Origin: an uncultured Prochlorococcus sp.
GTDB lineage: Bacteria; Cyanobacteriota; Cyanobacteriia; PCC-6307; Cyanobiaceae
NCBI GenBank assembly: GCA_902565305.1
Contig: CACFEJ010000008.1
Coordinates: forward strand, 1 to 59,894
Direction: 5' to 3'
DNA length: 59,894 nucleotides
The notes beneath the pieces are model-generated. The model did not search any database and was not told the origin of the DNA. It worked only from the letters and a program-made list of their open reading frames with translations. Both the position numbers and the translations under genes were made by a program. The stretch's first letter is position 1. The number at the start of each line of letters is the position of its first letter. Of this stretch, positions 35,163-44,562 are shown in pieces.

Positions 35163-35996
35163 ATGAGTTTTGATAATGTTGTGTTTAGGGGCGGATTGGG
35201 TAATCAACTTTTTTGTCTTTTTTATGCAAATAAACTTTTATTGCAAAAAAAAAACGTCTCCTTGAATTTAGTAAATTACTCAATATTAAAGAAAAATAAA
35301 AGACAATTTGTAGTAGATAAATTGTATCCAAATATTAACAATATATTTAATATCAACAATGGATATAAATCATATTTTCTGTTTTTATATGCAAAAATTC
35401 TTGAAAATCTTTTTATTAAATCAGAAGAAGATAGATTGCCAGGGGATAAATCATTTTTGAAAAGATATTGGCCAAATTGTTATGTTCATTCAGGCTATTT
35501 TCAAAAAATTACTAATTCAAATTTAGATCAAAAATCTTTGAATTTAACAATAGATCAGATCTCTCCTTTTTTGAATGGCTATAAATCTAAATTCTTGGCT
35601 ATTCATGTTAGACGTGGAGATTATCTAATTAAAAAACATATAATGCATGGAATTATTTCACAAAGTTGCTTAGCTATAGAGACAAAAAAACAAATTTCAA
35701 AAATAGACTTTGAGGGAATAAGAATTTTTTCAGATTCGCCAGAATTAATTGACTTTAATGTTTTTAAGAATTTACACAAAAACGTAATAATTGATGAGGG
35801 TGGAGATCCTATTGAAGTTTTTAAAAGAATGTCTAATCATAAAGGATTAATAGCATCTAATAGTAGTTTTTCATTATGGGCAGGAATATTAGGAAATATA
35901 AAATATTTTTCAATACCTTATTTTTGGATGAAAAATGTAAGGTCTTCAATAATAGGTTTAGATTATGTTCCGAGATATAAATGTGAGATTAAATAA
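35163..35996 (+). CDS. GT11-like (alpha-1,2-fucosyltransferase family) glycosyltransferase
   Basis: The GT11 hallmarks are present: VFRGGLGNQLFCLFYA at the N-terminus, AIHVRRGDYLI (donor-binding motif) and LIASNSSFSLWAGI near the C-terminus. It would transfer fucose or a related 6-deoxy-hexose from a GDP-sugar. The frame extends upstream to a TTG at 35130, but I prefer the ATG at 35163 because the family starts right before the GGLGNQ motif; neither has a clear Shine-Dalgarno sequence. No GDP-fucose synthesis gene is seen in the window. It is followed 3 bp later by the DUF3431-like gene. Confidence 0.82.
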   Translation: MSFDNVVFRGGLGNQLFCLFYANKLLLQKKNVSLNLVNYSILKKNKRQFVVDKLYPNINNIFNINNGYKSYFLFLYAKILENLFIKSEEDRLPGDKSFLKRYWPNCYVHSGYFQKITNSNLDQKSLNLTIDQISPFLNGYKSKFLAIHVRRGDYLIKKHIMHGIISQSCLAIETKKQISKIDFEGIRIFSDSPELIDFNVFKNLHKNVIIDEGGDPIEVFKRMSNHKGLIASNSSFSLWAGILGNIKYFSIPYFWMKNVRSSIIGLDYVPRYKCEIK

Positions 35997-35999
35997 TTT

Positions 36000-36827
36000 A
36001 TGGTTAACAAAATGCAAAATGATAAAAATTTTATTTGTATATCTTGTTTTAATGAAGATTTGAATTGGTTTAGAGAATTTGATTATCCTCATATTATTTA
36101 TGATAAATGTTTTGAGGGTGTAAAAAAGTCAAAATATTATCCATATGAAATTCCTCCATCTAAGTTGCGTGAAAAATATCCTAAGATGAATATTATTAAT
36201 GGCCAAATAGGCGGTTATAACATTAATGAATATTTAACTTATATAATTTCTAATTATTATTGCTTACCAGATAATGTTGTTTTTATTAAGGCAAATCTTA
36301 TAAATAGACACGTATCTTTGAATTTTTTTAAAAGTATTATAGATAATAAACATTTTACATCCATTGAAGAATGGCCCCCATCCGTTTTTATTAAAACTAA
36401 TTTTTTTAAAAAAAGTTATTTTATTTCTAGTGATGGCGGATGGAATGAACTAAACAATAGTTGGTATTTAAATAAAAGAAAACATCCAAATAAATTCTTC
36501 AATAATTTTAATACCTTTATGAATTTTATTTTTAAATCTTATAGTAATTTAAAGTATATTAGATTTTGTCCTGGAGCCAATTATGTAGTTCCCAAAAAAA
36601 ATATCTTAAAATATGACTTAATTTTTTATAAAAATTTAAAATATATAATAAATTATTCTCAGCTATCTGGCGAGAGTCATATTTTAGAGAGAGCTTTATA
36701 TACTATCTGGAATAATAATTTTTTGCCAGCTGATATTATGAAGAAGCCAATAAATGAGTTTACTGTTTTCCCAAAAAAGGAAAATTCATTAAAAGCAAAT
36801 ATCAGGAAATTAATTTCAAGAATTTAA
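36000..36827 (+). CDS. DUF3431-like protein, putative glycosyltransferase
   Basis: A 275-residue protein with features seen in DUF3431 proteins: an opening ISCFNEDLNWFREFDYPHII, the strand IIYDKCF, a GGYNINEYLTYIISNYYCLP block and VVFIKANL. These proteins are often found in glycan clusters and are thought to be transferase-like, but the reaction is unknown. The start is ATG at 36000. The last 26 bp overlap the end of the convergent DUF5672 gene, so the two cassettes are joined tightly. Confidence 0.6.
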   Translation: MVNKMQNDKNFICISCFNEDLNWFREFDYPHIIYDKCFEGVKKSKYYPYEIPPSKLREKYPKMNIINGQIGGYNINEYLTYIISNYYCLPDNVVFIKANLINRHVSLNFFKSIIDNKHFTSIEEWPPSVFIKTNFFKKSYFISSDGGWNELNNSWYLNKRKHPNKFFNNFNTFMNFIFKSYSNLKYIRFCPGANYVVPKKNILKYDLIFYKNLKYIINYSQLSGESHILERALYTIWNNNFLPADIMKKPINEFTVFPKKENSLKANIRKLISRI

Positions 36828-37530
36828 AATCTTTTAACCTCATTATCCTTATTATCTTTATTATTTTAAATAAATAATACATCTTCCTACCATGAAATCC
36901 GAAGGGTAAATCTTTCAATTCATTTGCTGAAAGAGGGGATTCAATAGAGAATTTCTTGGCAATATCAAATGGTGCCCAAAGTAATCCTTTTGATTCTAAG
37001 AATTTTCTATGAAAAACACTAAAGAAGCCGTCTTCATTAAAGTTTGTGAATTCTCTATTATCTTTTAATTTGAATTTTGTTGGAGCTTCTAAAAGTTTCT
37101 TACTTCTTAAAGAAAAACCACCGTTCCCTATCGTGTAAAAAGCTCCATTTATATCTCTGCAATAATTTTTATCATTTTCTCTTGGTATAAAAGGAGCTCC
37201 AATATAGTCATATTTCAAAAAATTGGGGTCCCATTTTTGTGGATTTATAATATAGCCGTCCCATTGGACTATTAATATATGAGATGTTCTTATATATTTA
37301 TAAAGTGAATAAATTATAAAACTACTGTAATTTTTAATTGAGCTAATCTTGTTAATCTTAACCAAATCTATTATTTCAGATTCTTTTTTATTAAGGTTTA
37401 TTGTTTTTGATGAAAATAAAATGGTTTTTGAGGGTTTAAGACTTGTACTCGATTTTATTAAGGCATTTATAGTCCTTTTTATTCTAATATCACTTATAGA
37501 TACTATGGTAAGTTTTGCTTCATTGATCAT
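36802..37530 (-). CDS. DUF5672 family protein, putative glycosyltransferase
   Basis: The 242-residue protein has the DUF5672 signature: LIVQWDGYIINPQKWDPNFL, KYDYIGAPF, GNGGFSLRSKKLLEAP, FNEDGFFSVFHRKFLES and PFGFHG. The family is common in bacterial polysaccharide clusters and has a GT-A-like look (QWDG, then NGGFSLR and NEDGFF), so transfer of a sugar is plausible. It is the last gene of the eleven-gene minus-strand unit that starts at 47380. It lies 10 bp after the 209-aa gene and overlaps the plus-strand gene by 26 bp. Confidence 0.78.
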   Translation of the reverse strand: MINEAKLTIVSISDIRIKRTINALIKSSTSLKPSKTILFSSKTINLNKKESEIIDLVKINKISSIKNYSSFIIYSLYKYIRTSHILIVQWDGYIINPQKWDPNFLKYDYIGAPFIPRENDKNYCRDINGAFYTIGNGGFSLRSKKLLEAPTKFKLKDNREFTNFNEDGFFSVFHRKFLESKGLLWAPFDIAKKFSIESPLSANELKDLPFGFHGRKMYYLFKIIKIIRIMRLKDFKFLKLIS

Positions 37531-37540
37531 AAATTAAATT

Positions 37541-38170
37541 TTATTTTATTTTCAAAGTAAGTAATAACAAAGAAATAATAAATTCAGTAAAAAAAAATTT
37601 AAATAATAGAATTAATTCTCGTATTATATTAAAAATTGAAAATTTAATTTTTTTATTTTCTATTAACAATATGCAATTTTTTAATATAAATCTATTGTAC
37701 CTAAAGTCGTAAATATCTATTTTCAAATTCATGAAATACTTTTGATAAATTTTAATTATATTTTTGGGCGATCTTCCTACATTCTCAATAATCAATGCAC
37801 CTTTTGGATTTAAAGAATTTATTAATTTTGAAAAAATTTTTTTATCATATAGGACCTCTTTATTTTTTACAATAATCATATCAAATTTTATTGAATCGTC
37901 ATATTCGTTATGCTTTATTTCTCCTAAACTAATATTTTTAATATTTGGTTTAATAAAGAAAAAATTCCATATTTCAAGATCAATAATGTTTTCTTGATTA
38001 ACTTCTAATATTGAAGGAGATTGGTTAATTTTATAAAGCTTATTACAAAAAGAATTATAAAATAATTCAATATAAGAGTAAGGCCATAATCTTTTGGTTC
38101 CAAAAGGATTATTTTTTATTGAAAGATTATTTGTTTCAATTATTTTTACTAATTTATTTTCTTTTTCCAT
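37541..38170 (-). CDS. Degenerate class I methyltransferase-like protein
   Basis: A 209-residue protein. The segment PSILEVNQENIIDLEIWNFF resembles the first strand and loop of class I methyltransferases (usually EIGxxxGGS), but the glycines are missing. The later FDMIIVKNKEVLYD and LINSLNPKGALIIENVGR fit the end strands of that fold. The hydrophobic C-terminus (FFFTEFIISLLLLTL) could be a membrane anchor. I infer a methyltransferase-like protein that has lost cofactor binding or evolved a new job. It lies 6 bp after the GT11-like gene. Confidence 0.5.
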   Translation of the reverse strand: MEKENKLVKIIETNNLSIKNNPFGTKRLWPYSYIELFYNSFCNKLYKINQSPSILEVNQENIIDLEIWNFFFIKPNIKNISLGEIKHNEYDDSIKFDMIIVKNKEVLYDKKIFSKLINSLNPKGALIIENVGRSPKNIIKIYQKYFMNLKIDIYDFRYNRFILKNCILLIENKKIKFSIFNIIRELILLFKFFFTEFIISLLLLTLKIK

Positions 38171-38176
38171 AAATTA

Positions 38177-39166
38177 CTAACCAATAATAAGTGGAAAGAT
38201 TTTTGAAAGTACTTTTTTTATTAATTTTTTAAAATTATTTGGGAAAAATGATAATAAGCTTTTTTCAGTAATACTTTCTTCGGTTGTTAAAACATTATAT
38301 TTTGAATAAAAATGTCTTGTATTATTAATAAGATTTTCAATATTTTCATTAGAAATTATTTCACCTTTTTCATTTTGATAAAACCAGTTTTTGTAGTAAT
38401 TAGCAGGAGAAATCCATCTTTGATGAACATTACCGAATCTTGACCATTTTGATGGGGCAATAATTTTCTTAGGTTTTTCTCCCATTGTTATAGGGAAATA
38501 TGCAAAACTTGAATTTGAAACAATTAAATATTTTGAATTAAATAATTGATTAAAATCATCATCAATATTTCCTTTTAATATTTTCAATTCAGGAAGTAAA
38601 TTTCTTGCATAATCATAATCATCAGTAACTATGAAGAAGATCATATTTTTATGAATATCTTTCATATTTTTCATTGCATTCAGCCAATAACTCTTTGGTA
38701 AGATCAATTCTTTAAATCTTTTATACTCTCCGCCTCTGATATTTAAAATGCATTTATGTTCCTGGGAATTTGTTTTATATCTATTTGGATTTTTTAATTT
38801 TATATATTCATTTATATCATTATTGAATAGATATTTTTCTGATTGAAACAAACCCTTCAAAAGTGTGTTTTGTTTTATTTGGAGAATTTCTTTATCAAAA
38901 TCGCTTACAAATGTTTTAAGTGATTTATCGTAAAATATTTTTTCTCTAAAGATGTTCGGGTTATGGCTTATTGAAATATTATTTTTGGTATTTTTCCTAA
39001 CTTTATTTGTTGAATATGAGATTTGAAGAAATGATTTACCTTTGAAGTTCTTTGGATTAATAATTTCATATTCATAACCTAATTTATTGCTTAACGATCT
39101 TAAAGTTACATAGTTCCAAAGTTGATTGCCGAGACCCTGACCATCTAGGAATTCAAGATAAAGCAT
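38177..39166 (-). CDS. GT11-like glycosyltransferase (second copy, divergent)
   Basis: A 329-residue protein. The opening LEFLDGQGLGNQLWNYVTL has the GLGNQL motif, CILNIRGGEYKRF corresponds to the HxRRGD motif with changes (Gly-Glu for Arg-Asp), and YLIVSNSSFAYFPI matches the late NSSFS block. It is a distant GT11 (fucosyltransferase-type) enzyme and not a duplicate of the gene at 35163. The altered donor motif means the donor may differ. The gene follows the Wzx flippase by 4 bp in the minus-strand operon. Start ATG at 39166. Confidence 0.72.
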   Translation of the reverse strand: MLYLEFLDGQGLGNQLWNYVTLRSLSNKLGYEYEIINPKNFKGKSFLQISYSTNKVRKNTKNNISISHNPNIFREKIFYDKSLKTFVSDFDKEILQIKQNTLLKGLFQSEKYLFNNDINEYIKLKNPNRYKTNSQEHKCILNIRGGEYKRFKELILPKSYWLNAMKNMKDIHKNMIFFIVTDDYDYARNLLPELKILKGNIDDDFNQLFNSKYLIVSNSSFAYFPITMGEKPKKIIAPSKWSRFGNVHQRWISPANYYKNWFYQNEKGEIISNENIENLINNTRHFYSKYNVLTTEESITEKSLLSFFPNNFKKLIKKVLSKIFPLIIG

Positions 39167-39170
39167 AATT

Positions 39171-40433
39171 CTAGTAAATTAGGTTCTTTGTATTTCTTTT
39201 TTGAATAAATAAATTTACTGCGCACAAAAGTCCAATAAAAGAATAAGTAAGATTAGTTAATGCCGCGCCATAAATTCCTTTAAAGTAAATTAGTGGAATG
39301 CCTACAAGAATAGAAGTTAAAAGAACGACAAGTTTAATTCTGTTAATATCTTTAAAAAGATTATTTACTACTAGATATTGATTTATAAATGTTTCATAAA
39401 TAATATTCATCAAAAATGAAAAAGATAATATTCTCAATATGTTTTTTATTACATTTGACTGGTTTTTTATAAAATAATTAATGATGTAGTCAATATTTAG
39501 ATTTAAAAAAGTAAAGGCAAATAATCCTATAGTAAATATGAAAAATGCAAAAATTAGGAATTTTCTGTTTGCAAGATCTTTGTTATATTTATATATTTTA
39601 GACATTCGAGGGAATATTGAATTACTTAAAGGATTAATAATTTGAATAAAAATATTTTTTATTCTATCTGCAATATTATAACTTCCCAAGTTTTCTACGC
39701 TTGAAAAAGTTCCAATTATGTAAGGAATGCATGAATTTGAGAGATTTCCAATTATAGATGAATTAAAAAGTAAATAACTTTTTTTTATTAACTTAATTGA
39801 TCTTCTTATATTTCCAATTTGTATATTTTCTTTATAAGTTAATACTATTCTGAGAGTACTTAATATCCCTGTAATAAGTGTAGCTAGTCCAAAGTAAAGA
39901 AAATATAGAGATATATAATCTCCTCTTTTTAAAAAATTAAATACAAAAAATGCAAAGATTAATTTATTTATTAATTGAAAAATTGCTGATTCATAAATTT
40001 TTTCTCTACCTTCAAAATACCAATAAGATTGTAAAAAATTACCCAAAAGAGTAAATAAAGAATATAGGTAGGCAAATTCATTTTTACTAAAGAATAGGCT
40101 ATAAATTATTAATATTGAGGAACTTATAATAAGTAATATGAATTGAGATGATCTTGTTGTAATAAAAATAGCTCTTCTTTTTCTTAATTGACTTTCGTAC
40201 ATTGATATTTGTTTACAAGCATATTGAGGAAATGACCAGTCAATAATCCATATGAAATAATTAATAATAATTTGACATAGTACTATTTCTCCCCAACCAC
40301 TTACTCCAAAACTATCCAGGAGTTTAGGCAAAAGAATAATACTTAATAAAAAGTTTGTTGCATTTATTAGGAATAAAGAAAAGGTATTTATAGTTAGCTT
40401 TTTATCTAAAGAAAAATTTTTAATAAAATTCAT
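39171..40433 (-). CDS. Oligosaccharide flippase Wzx-like
   Basis: A 420-residue, very hydrophobic protein with about twelve membrane segments. It has the typical Wzx/RfbX start (FSLFLINATNFLLSIILLPK, LLDSFGVSGWGEIVLCQ), FPQYACKQIS, and a mid-protein ISNxxIPYIIG-like stretch (NLSNSCIPYIIGTFSS). It would flip undecaprenyl-linked oligosaccharide units across the inner membrane for Wzy polymerisation. It is 5 bp after a GT2 gene in the same operon as the initiating transferase and the Wzy-like protein, which supports the role. Confidence 0.85.
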   Translation of the reverse strand: MNFIKNFSLDKKLTINTFSLFLINATNFLLSIILLPKLLDSFGVSGWGEIVLCQIIINYFIWIIDWSFPQYACKQISMYESQLRKRRAIFITTRSSQFILLIISSSILIIYSLFFSKNEFAYLYSLFTLLGNFLQSYWYFEGREKIYESAIFQLINKLIFAFFVFNFLKRGDYISLYFLYFGLATLITGILSTLRIVLTYKENIQIGNIRRSIKLIKKSYLLFNSSIIGNLSNSCIPYIIGTFSSVENLGSYNIADRIKNIFIQIINPLSNSIFPRMSKIYKYNKDLANRKFLIFAFFIFTIGLFAFTFLNLNIDYIINYFIKNQSNVIKNILRILSFSFLMNIIYETFINQYLVVNNLFKDINRIKLVVLLTSILVGIPLIYFKGIYGAALTNLTYSFIGLLCAVNLFIQKRNTKNLIY

Positions 40434-40438
40434 ATTAT

Positions 40439-41359
40439 CTATTTAATTAAGTTATTGTATTTTTTGTAGAAAGAAGTCTTATTATTAGTTAATTGAAGAA
40501 TATAATCATCTAAATTAAAATCATCTTTAGAAACTAATCTGCTTGAATCAAATAGTCTTATCAAAAAAGTAAAATTTTTGGGAAATAATCTTACTATTAT
40601 TCTAAGAATAAAAAAAGGTACATAAATCTTCTTAATTAAATTTTGTTTTATAGTTTCAATTAGAAATCTTAATTCATAAATTGCGTATTTTAGACCTATT
40701 CTATTTGAAAGATAACTTGACCTTCTCATTGCTACCAAAGCTTTATTAATGTTATAAATACCAAGTTCTTTTTTTAAACATCTTAACCATAATTCATAAT
40801 CTTCGAACAATTTAATATCTTTATAAGAACCCACCTCTAAGATATCTTTTTTTCTATACATAATACTTGGATGATTTAATTGATTTCTTCTCATAAATCC
40901 TTTTTTCATCTCTTTATAGTTTTTCATATTTTTTTTAAAAATTTTATTATCAAAATTGTTGAATTCAATAACGTCACTTCCAACAATTGAAATTTTTGGC
41001 TTATTTTTTAATAGATCAAATTGTATTTTTAATCTATTTTCAAGATTAATATCATCAGTATCGAATCTCGCAACAATTTTGTTATTGCATTTTAGCAATC
41101 CATAATTTAGGGCAAAACCAAGACCTCTATTTTCTTGAATAAAGTAAACTTTAAAAATTTTTTCTTCTTGGATTAGTTTATCTATAAAACTTTTGACATT
41201 TACTTTTATTTGTCCGTCAACAATTATTATAATCTCACTTGGAATATATTCTTGTAATAGTAAACTATCTATGGAGATAATAAATTCTTCAAGAATAGTA
41301 CTTTTATAAATTGAACAAATACAAGTAATAGGGAGTATTTTTTGATTTAAATTATTCAT
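40439..41359 (-). CDS. GT2 glycosyltransferase
   Basis: A 306-residue GT2. Its motifs are ITCICSIYKSTILEEFIISI, IIIIVDGQI, ENRGLGFALNYGLLKC and the donor-metal motif IVARFDTDDINLENRL. The segment RNQLNHPSIMYRKKDILEVG and LFEDYELWLRCLK are typical of the WbbL/EpsE-like group. It adds one sugar to the lipid-linked repeat unit at the cytoplasmic face. The ATG overlaps the stop of the upstream GT2 gene by one base (TAATG), so both are translated together. Donor and acceptor are unknown. Confidence 0.87.
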   Translation of the reverse strand: MNNLNQKILPITCICSIYKSTILEEFIISIDSLLLQEYIPSEIIIIVDGQIKVNVKSFIDKLIQEEKIFKVYFIQENRGLGFALNYGLLKCNNKIVARFDTDDINLENRLKIQFDLLKNKPKISIVGSDVIEFNNFDNKIFKKNMKNYKEMKKGFMRRNQLNHPSIMYRKKDILEVGSYKDIKLFEDYELWLRCLKKELGIYNINKALVAMRRSSYLSNRIGLKYAIYELRFLIETIKQNLIKKIYVPFFILRIIVRLFPKNFTFLIRLFDSSRLVSKDDFNLDDYILQLTNNKTSFYKKYNNLIK

Positions 41360-42213
41360 TAATTATCAATTTTTATTTTAGTTTTACAAATCGAATATAA
41401 CTTTAAAATAATATAACTATATAAAGATAAAGTTTTTTCATATAAATTAAATTTCAAATTATATCTATTCAAAATATAATTTTCCTCGTTTTTTTTAAGA
41501 CTTCTTATTCCTTTCTGCAAAAAATTAGTAATAGATTTATCATTATTTTGGATACTTATTAAATTAAAATATTTTGTTCCTAAAATAATTTTTTTAGAAT
41601 CAGAATAAGTAAAAAGCCTCAAATAGAATTCAACGTCTACTAAATATTTTAAATTTATATCATAATAAAAATTATTTTTTTTATAAATTAAAGCTGATGG
41701 AGGTCCTATAATATTGGACTTTATTAATAGTTTTGGATTATCTATATAGGTTTTTATTATTTTCTTAAATGTAATATGTTTTTGTATCATTTTAAAATTA
41801 AGGTTAAATATTCTTTTGGTTTTTAATTTTGTAATAGGCAAAATTAATATATCAGGGTTTTTAGTATTAATAGCTTCAAAAATATACCCTATAATATTTT
41901 TTTCTTTCTGCCAATATTCATCATGATGTAATAACCATATATAATCTCCTTTAGCTTTTGAAATTAATTTGTTCCAATTATTTATAGCACCATGATTTTC
42001 AATATTATGGATATAAAAATAGTTTTTGAAGTGCTTTTTTAAAGATCTATTTCTTTTTTTTTGTATTATTTCTTCATCCGAATCATCAATTATAATTATC
42101 TCAATGTAATCACGGAAATCATCTTCAATAGATTCAATGCAATCTAAAATTTTGTTTATACCTAATTGAAAATTATATGAGGGAATTAGAATTGTTAATT
42201 TAATTGAATCCAT
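41359..42213 (-). CDS. GT2 glycosyltransferase
   Basis: A 284-residue GT2: LTILIPSYNFQLGINKIL, IIIIDDSDEEI, NHGAINNWNKLISKAKGDYI, then WLLHHDEYW, where His-Asp-Glu takes the place of the usual DxD metal motif. The later GPPSALIYKKNNFYYDINLK is the common acceptor-side block. It starts directly after the GT17-like gene (stop at 42214) and overlaps the next GT2 by one base. Its exact linkage cannot be read from sequence. Confidence 0.84.
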   Translation of the reverse strand: MDSIKLTILIPSYNFQLGINKILDCIESIEDDFRDYIEIIIIDDSDEEIIQKKRNRSLKKHFKNYFYIHNIENHGAINNWNKLISKAKGDYIWLLHHDEYWQKEKNIIGYIFEAINTKNPDILILPITKLKTKRIFNLNFKMIQKHITFKKIIKTYIDNPKLLIKSNIIGPPSALIYKKNNFYYDINLKYLVDVEFYLRLFTYSDSKKIILGTKYFNLISIQNNDKSITNFLQKGIRSLKKNEENYILNRYNLKFNLYEKTLSLYSYIILKLYSICKTKIKIDN

Positions 42214-43212
42214 TTAATACTTAAGAAAGAAAAGTATTTTTTTTAGGAATTTTTGGGGATTATTCATTATTCTTTGTGTTAAAAATAAAATTTGATTATA
42301 AAAATATTTAATATTGAAAAATGGATTAGATTTAAAATCTTTAATGATTAATTTATCAAAATTTAATAAAATTCTAGTCATTCTTTCATCTATAATTTGA
42401 CTTTTATGGATATTGATAAGTTTGTTTTTCTTTCTCTTAAATCTGTAAAATATATCTTTCCCATTTTTAATATTTTCTTCGAGATTTTTTTTGATAATTT
42501 CGTTATTAAATTCTTGATGCCCCCAACTTTCTATTTTGTTTATTATCGCTTGCTTATTTCCTATTGAGGTAAAATGGTAACCAGAATTGAGAATACCCGG
42601 TAATTTATTTGTATTATTTCTGAGTTCATTTAAGGAATATTTTTTCATCAATTTGTATGGAGATGCAATTGTCCCATGCCAGTCACTTTTAGCATAATTA
42701 TTTAAAAAATATTGAAACTCATGTTGAATAAAAACAGTAGGAAAATTGAGCTTTTTCCGATTTTTTAAATCTTTTATTATTTTGTATGAAGGTATTTCAT
42801 CTAGATCTGATAAAAGAACAATATCTGCATCTTTGCACTTTTGCTCAAGTGCTATATGTATACATTCCCTATGATATGAATCGAGAATGTAAGATAAGTT
42901 GTTTTTATCATAATAGTCATGTTTTTTTATGAATTTTTTTATAGTTTTCCTTACTTTAGACTTTGAATTTCCAAGGAAATCAATTAATTCACTATAACTA
43001 AAGTGAATATCTTCAATTTTATGATAAATAATTTTATCTAAATATTTTTTGTATCTTTTACGATTTTGCTCGAAAATAAAATTTTTAGAGGAACCTTTAA
43101 AACTTTGTTTTGCTTCAATAATTATGAAATGATCAACAAATGGATAAAGATACTCTAAACGAATCTCTAGTAAATCAAGCTCTTGAAAAAATAGGAAACT
43201 GTCAATTATCAT
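42214..43212 (-). CDS. GT17-like glycosyltransferase
   Basis: A 332-residue protein with the GT17 pattern: MIIDSFLFFQELDLLEIRLE, FIIIEAKQSFKG, YHRECIHIALEQKCKDAD, the metal-binding LLSDLDEIPSY, and LNSGYHFTSIG with IINKIESWGHQEF. The family takes its name from the animal bisecting GlcNAc transferase; bacterial members are common in surface-glycan clusters and probably use UDP-HexNAc. Its start overlaps the end of the initiating transferase gene by 11 bp, again indicating a coupled operon. Confidence 0.83.
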   Translation of the reverse strand: MIIDSFLFFQELDLLEIRLEYLYPFVDHFIIIEAKQSFKGSSKNFIFEQNRKRYKKYLDKIIYHKIEDIHFSYSELIDFLGNSKSKVRKTIKKFIKKHDYYDKNNLSYILDSYHRECIHIALEQKCKDADIVLLSDLDEIPSYKIIKDLKNRKKLNFPTVFIQHEFQYFLNNYAKSDWHGTIASPYKLMKKYSLNELRNNTNKLPGILNSGYHFTSIGNKQAIINKIESWGHQEFNNEIIKKNLEENIKNGKDIFYRFKRKKNKLINIHKSQIIDERMTRILLNFDKLIIKDFKSNPFFNIKYFYNQILFLTQRIMNNPQKFLKKILFFLKY

Positions 43213-44545
43213 TATTTTTGGGAACCGAACCTTTCATGTTTATTATTAATTTTATTGTTTTAAAAAAAATTAAAATGTCCAAAAGAAATGATTGATTTCT
43301 TATATAAAATAATTCATAACTTAGCTTTATCTCAGAATCCTTTATAGAAGCTCCATAAGGATAATTAACCTGAGCCCATCCACTTAATCCAGGTTTAATT
43401 AAATTTCTTAACTCATAGTGTGGAATATTTTCTTTTAATTTAATTTCAATCTCTGGCCTTTCAGGTCTTGGACCAATTAAGCTCATATCTCCCAAGAAAA
43501 CAGATAATAATTGAGGTAGTTCGTCAATTCTTGTTCGCCTCAAAAATGAACCTATTTTTGTAATTCTTTTGTCATGTTTTGTAGCCCAAACTGGACCAGT
43601 TATTTCTGCTTTGTGTTTCATTGTACGAAGTTTAGTTAATTTGAATGCCTTACCATTAACACCTGTTCTTATTTGACTATAAAAAATTGGACCTCTATCT
43701 TCTAACCAAATTAAGAATGAGCATACTATTATTAATGGAAAAGAAAATATAATTATAAATACGCTTATAGAAATATCACCTAATCTTTTTAATCTCCATT
43801 GGAAATTATCTGTATCTATGATCCAATCAGTTTTATTATATATTTCTGTGGTTAAATAGTTACTTGGAATTCTATTAAGATATTTTTCACACCATCTAAA
43901 AGGGTTGAATTTCTCTATTTCTAATTCAGGATAAGTTTCATGAATCTCTTTATATTTTTCATTTTGGTTAAATATTATTACTGAAATTTTACCAAATTCA
44001 TTTGAAATATTTTCCTGTAATTTAATGAGTTTAAAATTTTTTAAAACTGGAAATTCATTAGTAAGATTTTCGAAATAATATATTTCGTCATCACTTCCAG
44101 AAAGATAAAGAATTTGTTTTTTATTTATCAACTTGTATATAAATAGTTTAAAAAATTGAAGGAAAAAACTTATTATTCCTAAAAGAAAAATTTTGTCTCT
44201 ATTAAAAATTGGAAAACTGGGGAAATAAATCACTATTGCTTTTTCAACTAAATATATGAAAGTTAATGCAACAAAATTACTTTTTATCAAATTTAAAATT
44301 TTAGTAATTAAATAAGCCTTATTTTTAAAATAACTGTATTTTCCAATGATATAACTACTTAAACACCACAAAAGACTAAGTAAGAAAGTAATTAGAATTG
44401 ATCCTTTAGTAATAATTTGAGTAAAGAGATCAGTTTTAATTAAAATAAAAAGAATGAAATCAAAGAGAAAAAATAAAAATAGATTCTTTCTACTTTGCAT
44501 CCAAATTGGGATCTCTAATCCAAGATAATCTTTTATATATTTCAT
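43202..44545 (-). CDS. Undecaprenyl-phosphate sugar phosphotransferase (WbaP/WcaJ-type initiating enzyme)
   Basis: A 447-residue polyprenyl-phosphate hexose-1-phosphate transferase. It has four N-terminal membrane helices (residues about 20-140), a poorly conserved middle, and a catalytic C-terminus from about residue 250: RLKRLGDISISVFIIIFSFP, GPIFYSQIRTGVNG, FKLTKLRTMKHKAE, RRTRIDELPQLLSVF (Asp-Glu pair), GDMSLIGPRPERPE and KPGLSGWAQVNYPYG. It places the first sugar on undecaprenyl phosphate and starts the Wzx/Wzy repeat unit. It lies 17 bp after rfbD. Confidence 0.92.
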   Translation of the reverse strand: MKYIKDYLGLEIPIWMQSRKNLFLFFLFDFILFILIKTDLFTQIITKGSILITFLLSLLWCLSSYIIGKYSYFKNKAYLITKILNLIKSNFVALTFIYLVEKAIVIYFPSFPIFNRDKIFLLGIISFFLQFFKLFIYKLINKKQILYLSGSDDEIYYFENLTNEFPVLKNFKLIKLQENISNEFGKISVIIFNQNEKYKEIHETYPELEIEKFNPFRWCEKYLNRIPSNYLTTEIYNKTDWIIDTDNFQWRLKRLGDISISVFIIIFSFPLIIVCSFLIWLEDRGPIFYSQIRTGVNGKAFKLTKLRTMKHKAEITGPVWATKHDKRITKIGSFLRRTRIDELPQLLSVFLGDMSLIGPRPERPEIEIKLKENIPHYELRNLIKPGLSGWAQVNYPYGASIKDSEIKLSYELFYIRNQSFLLDILIFFKTIKLIINMKGSVPKNNDN

Positions 44546-44562
44546 AAATTTAAATATTGAAT

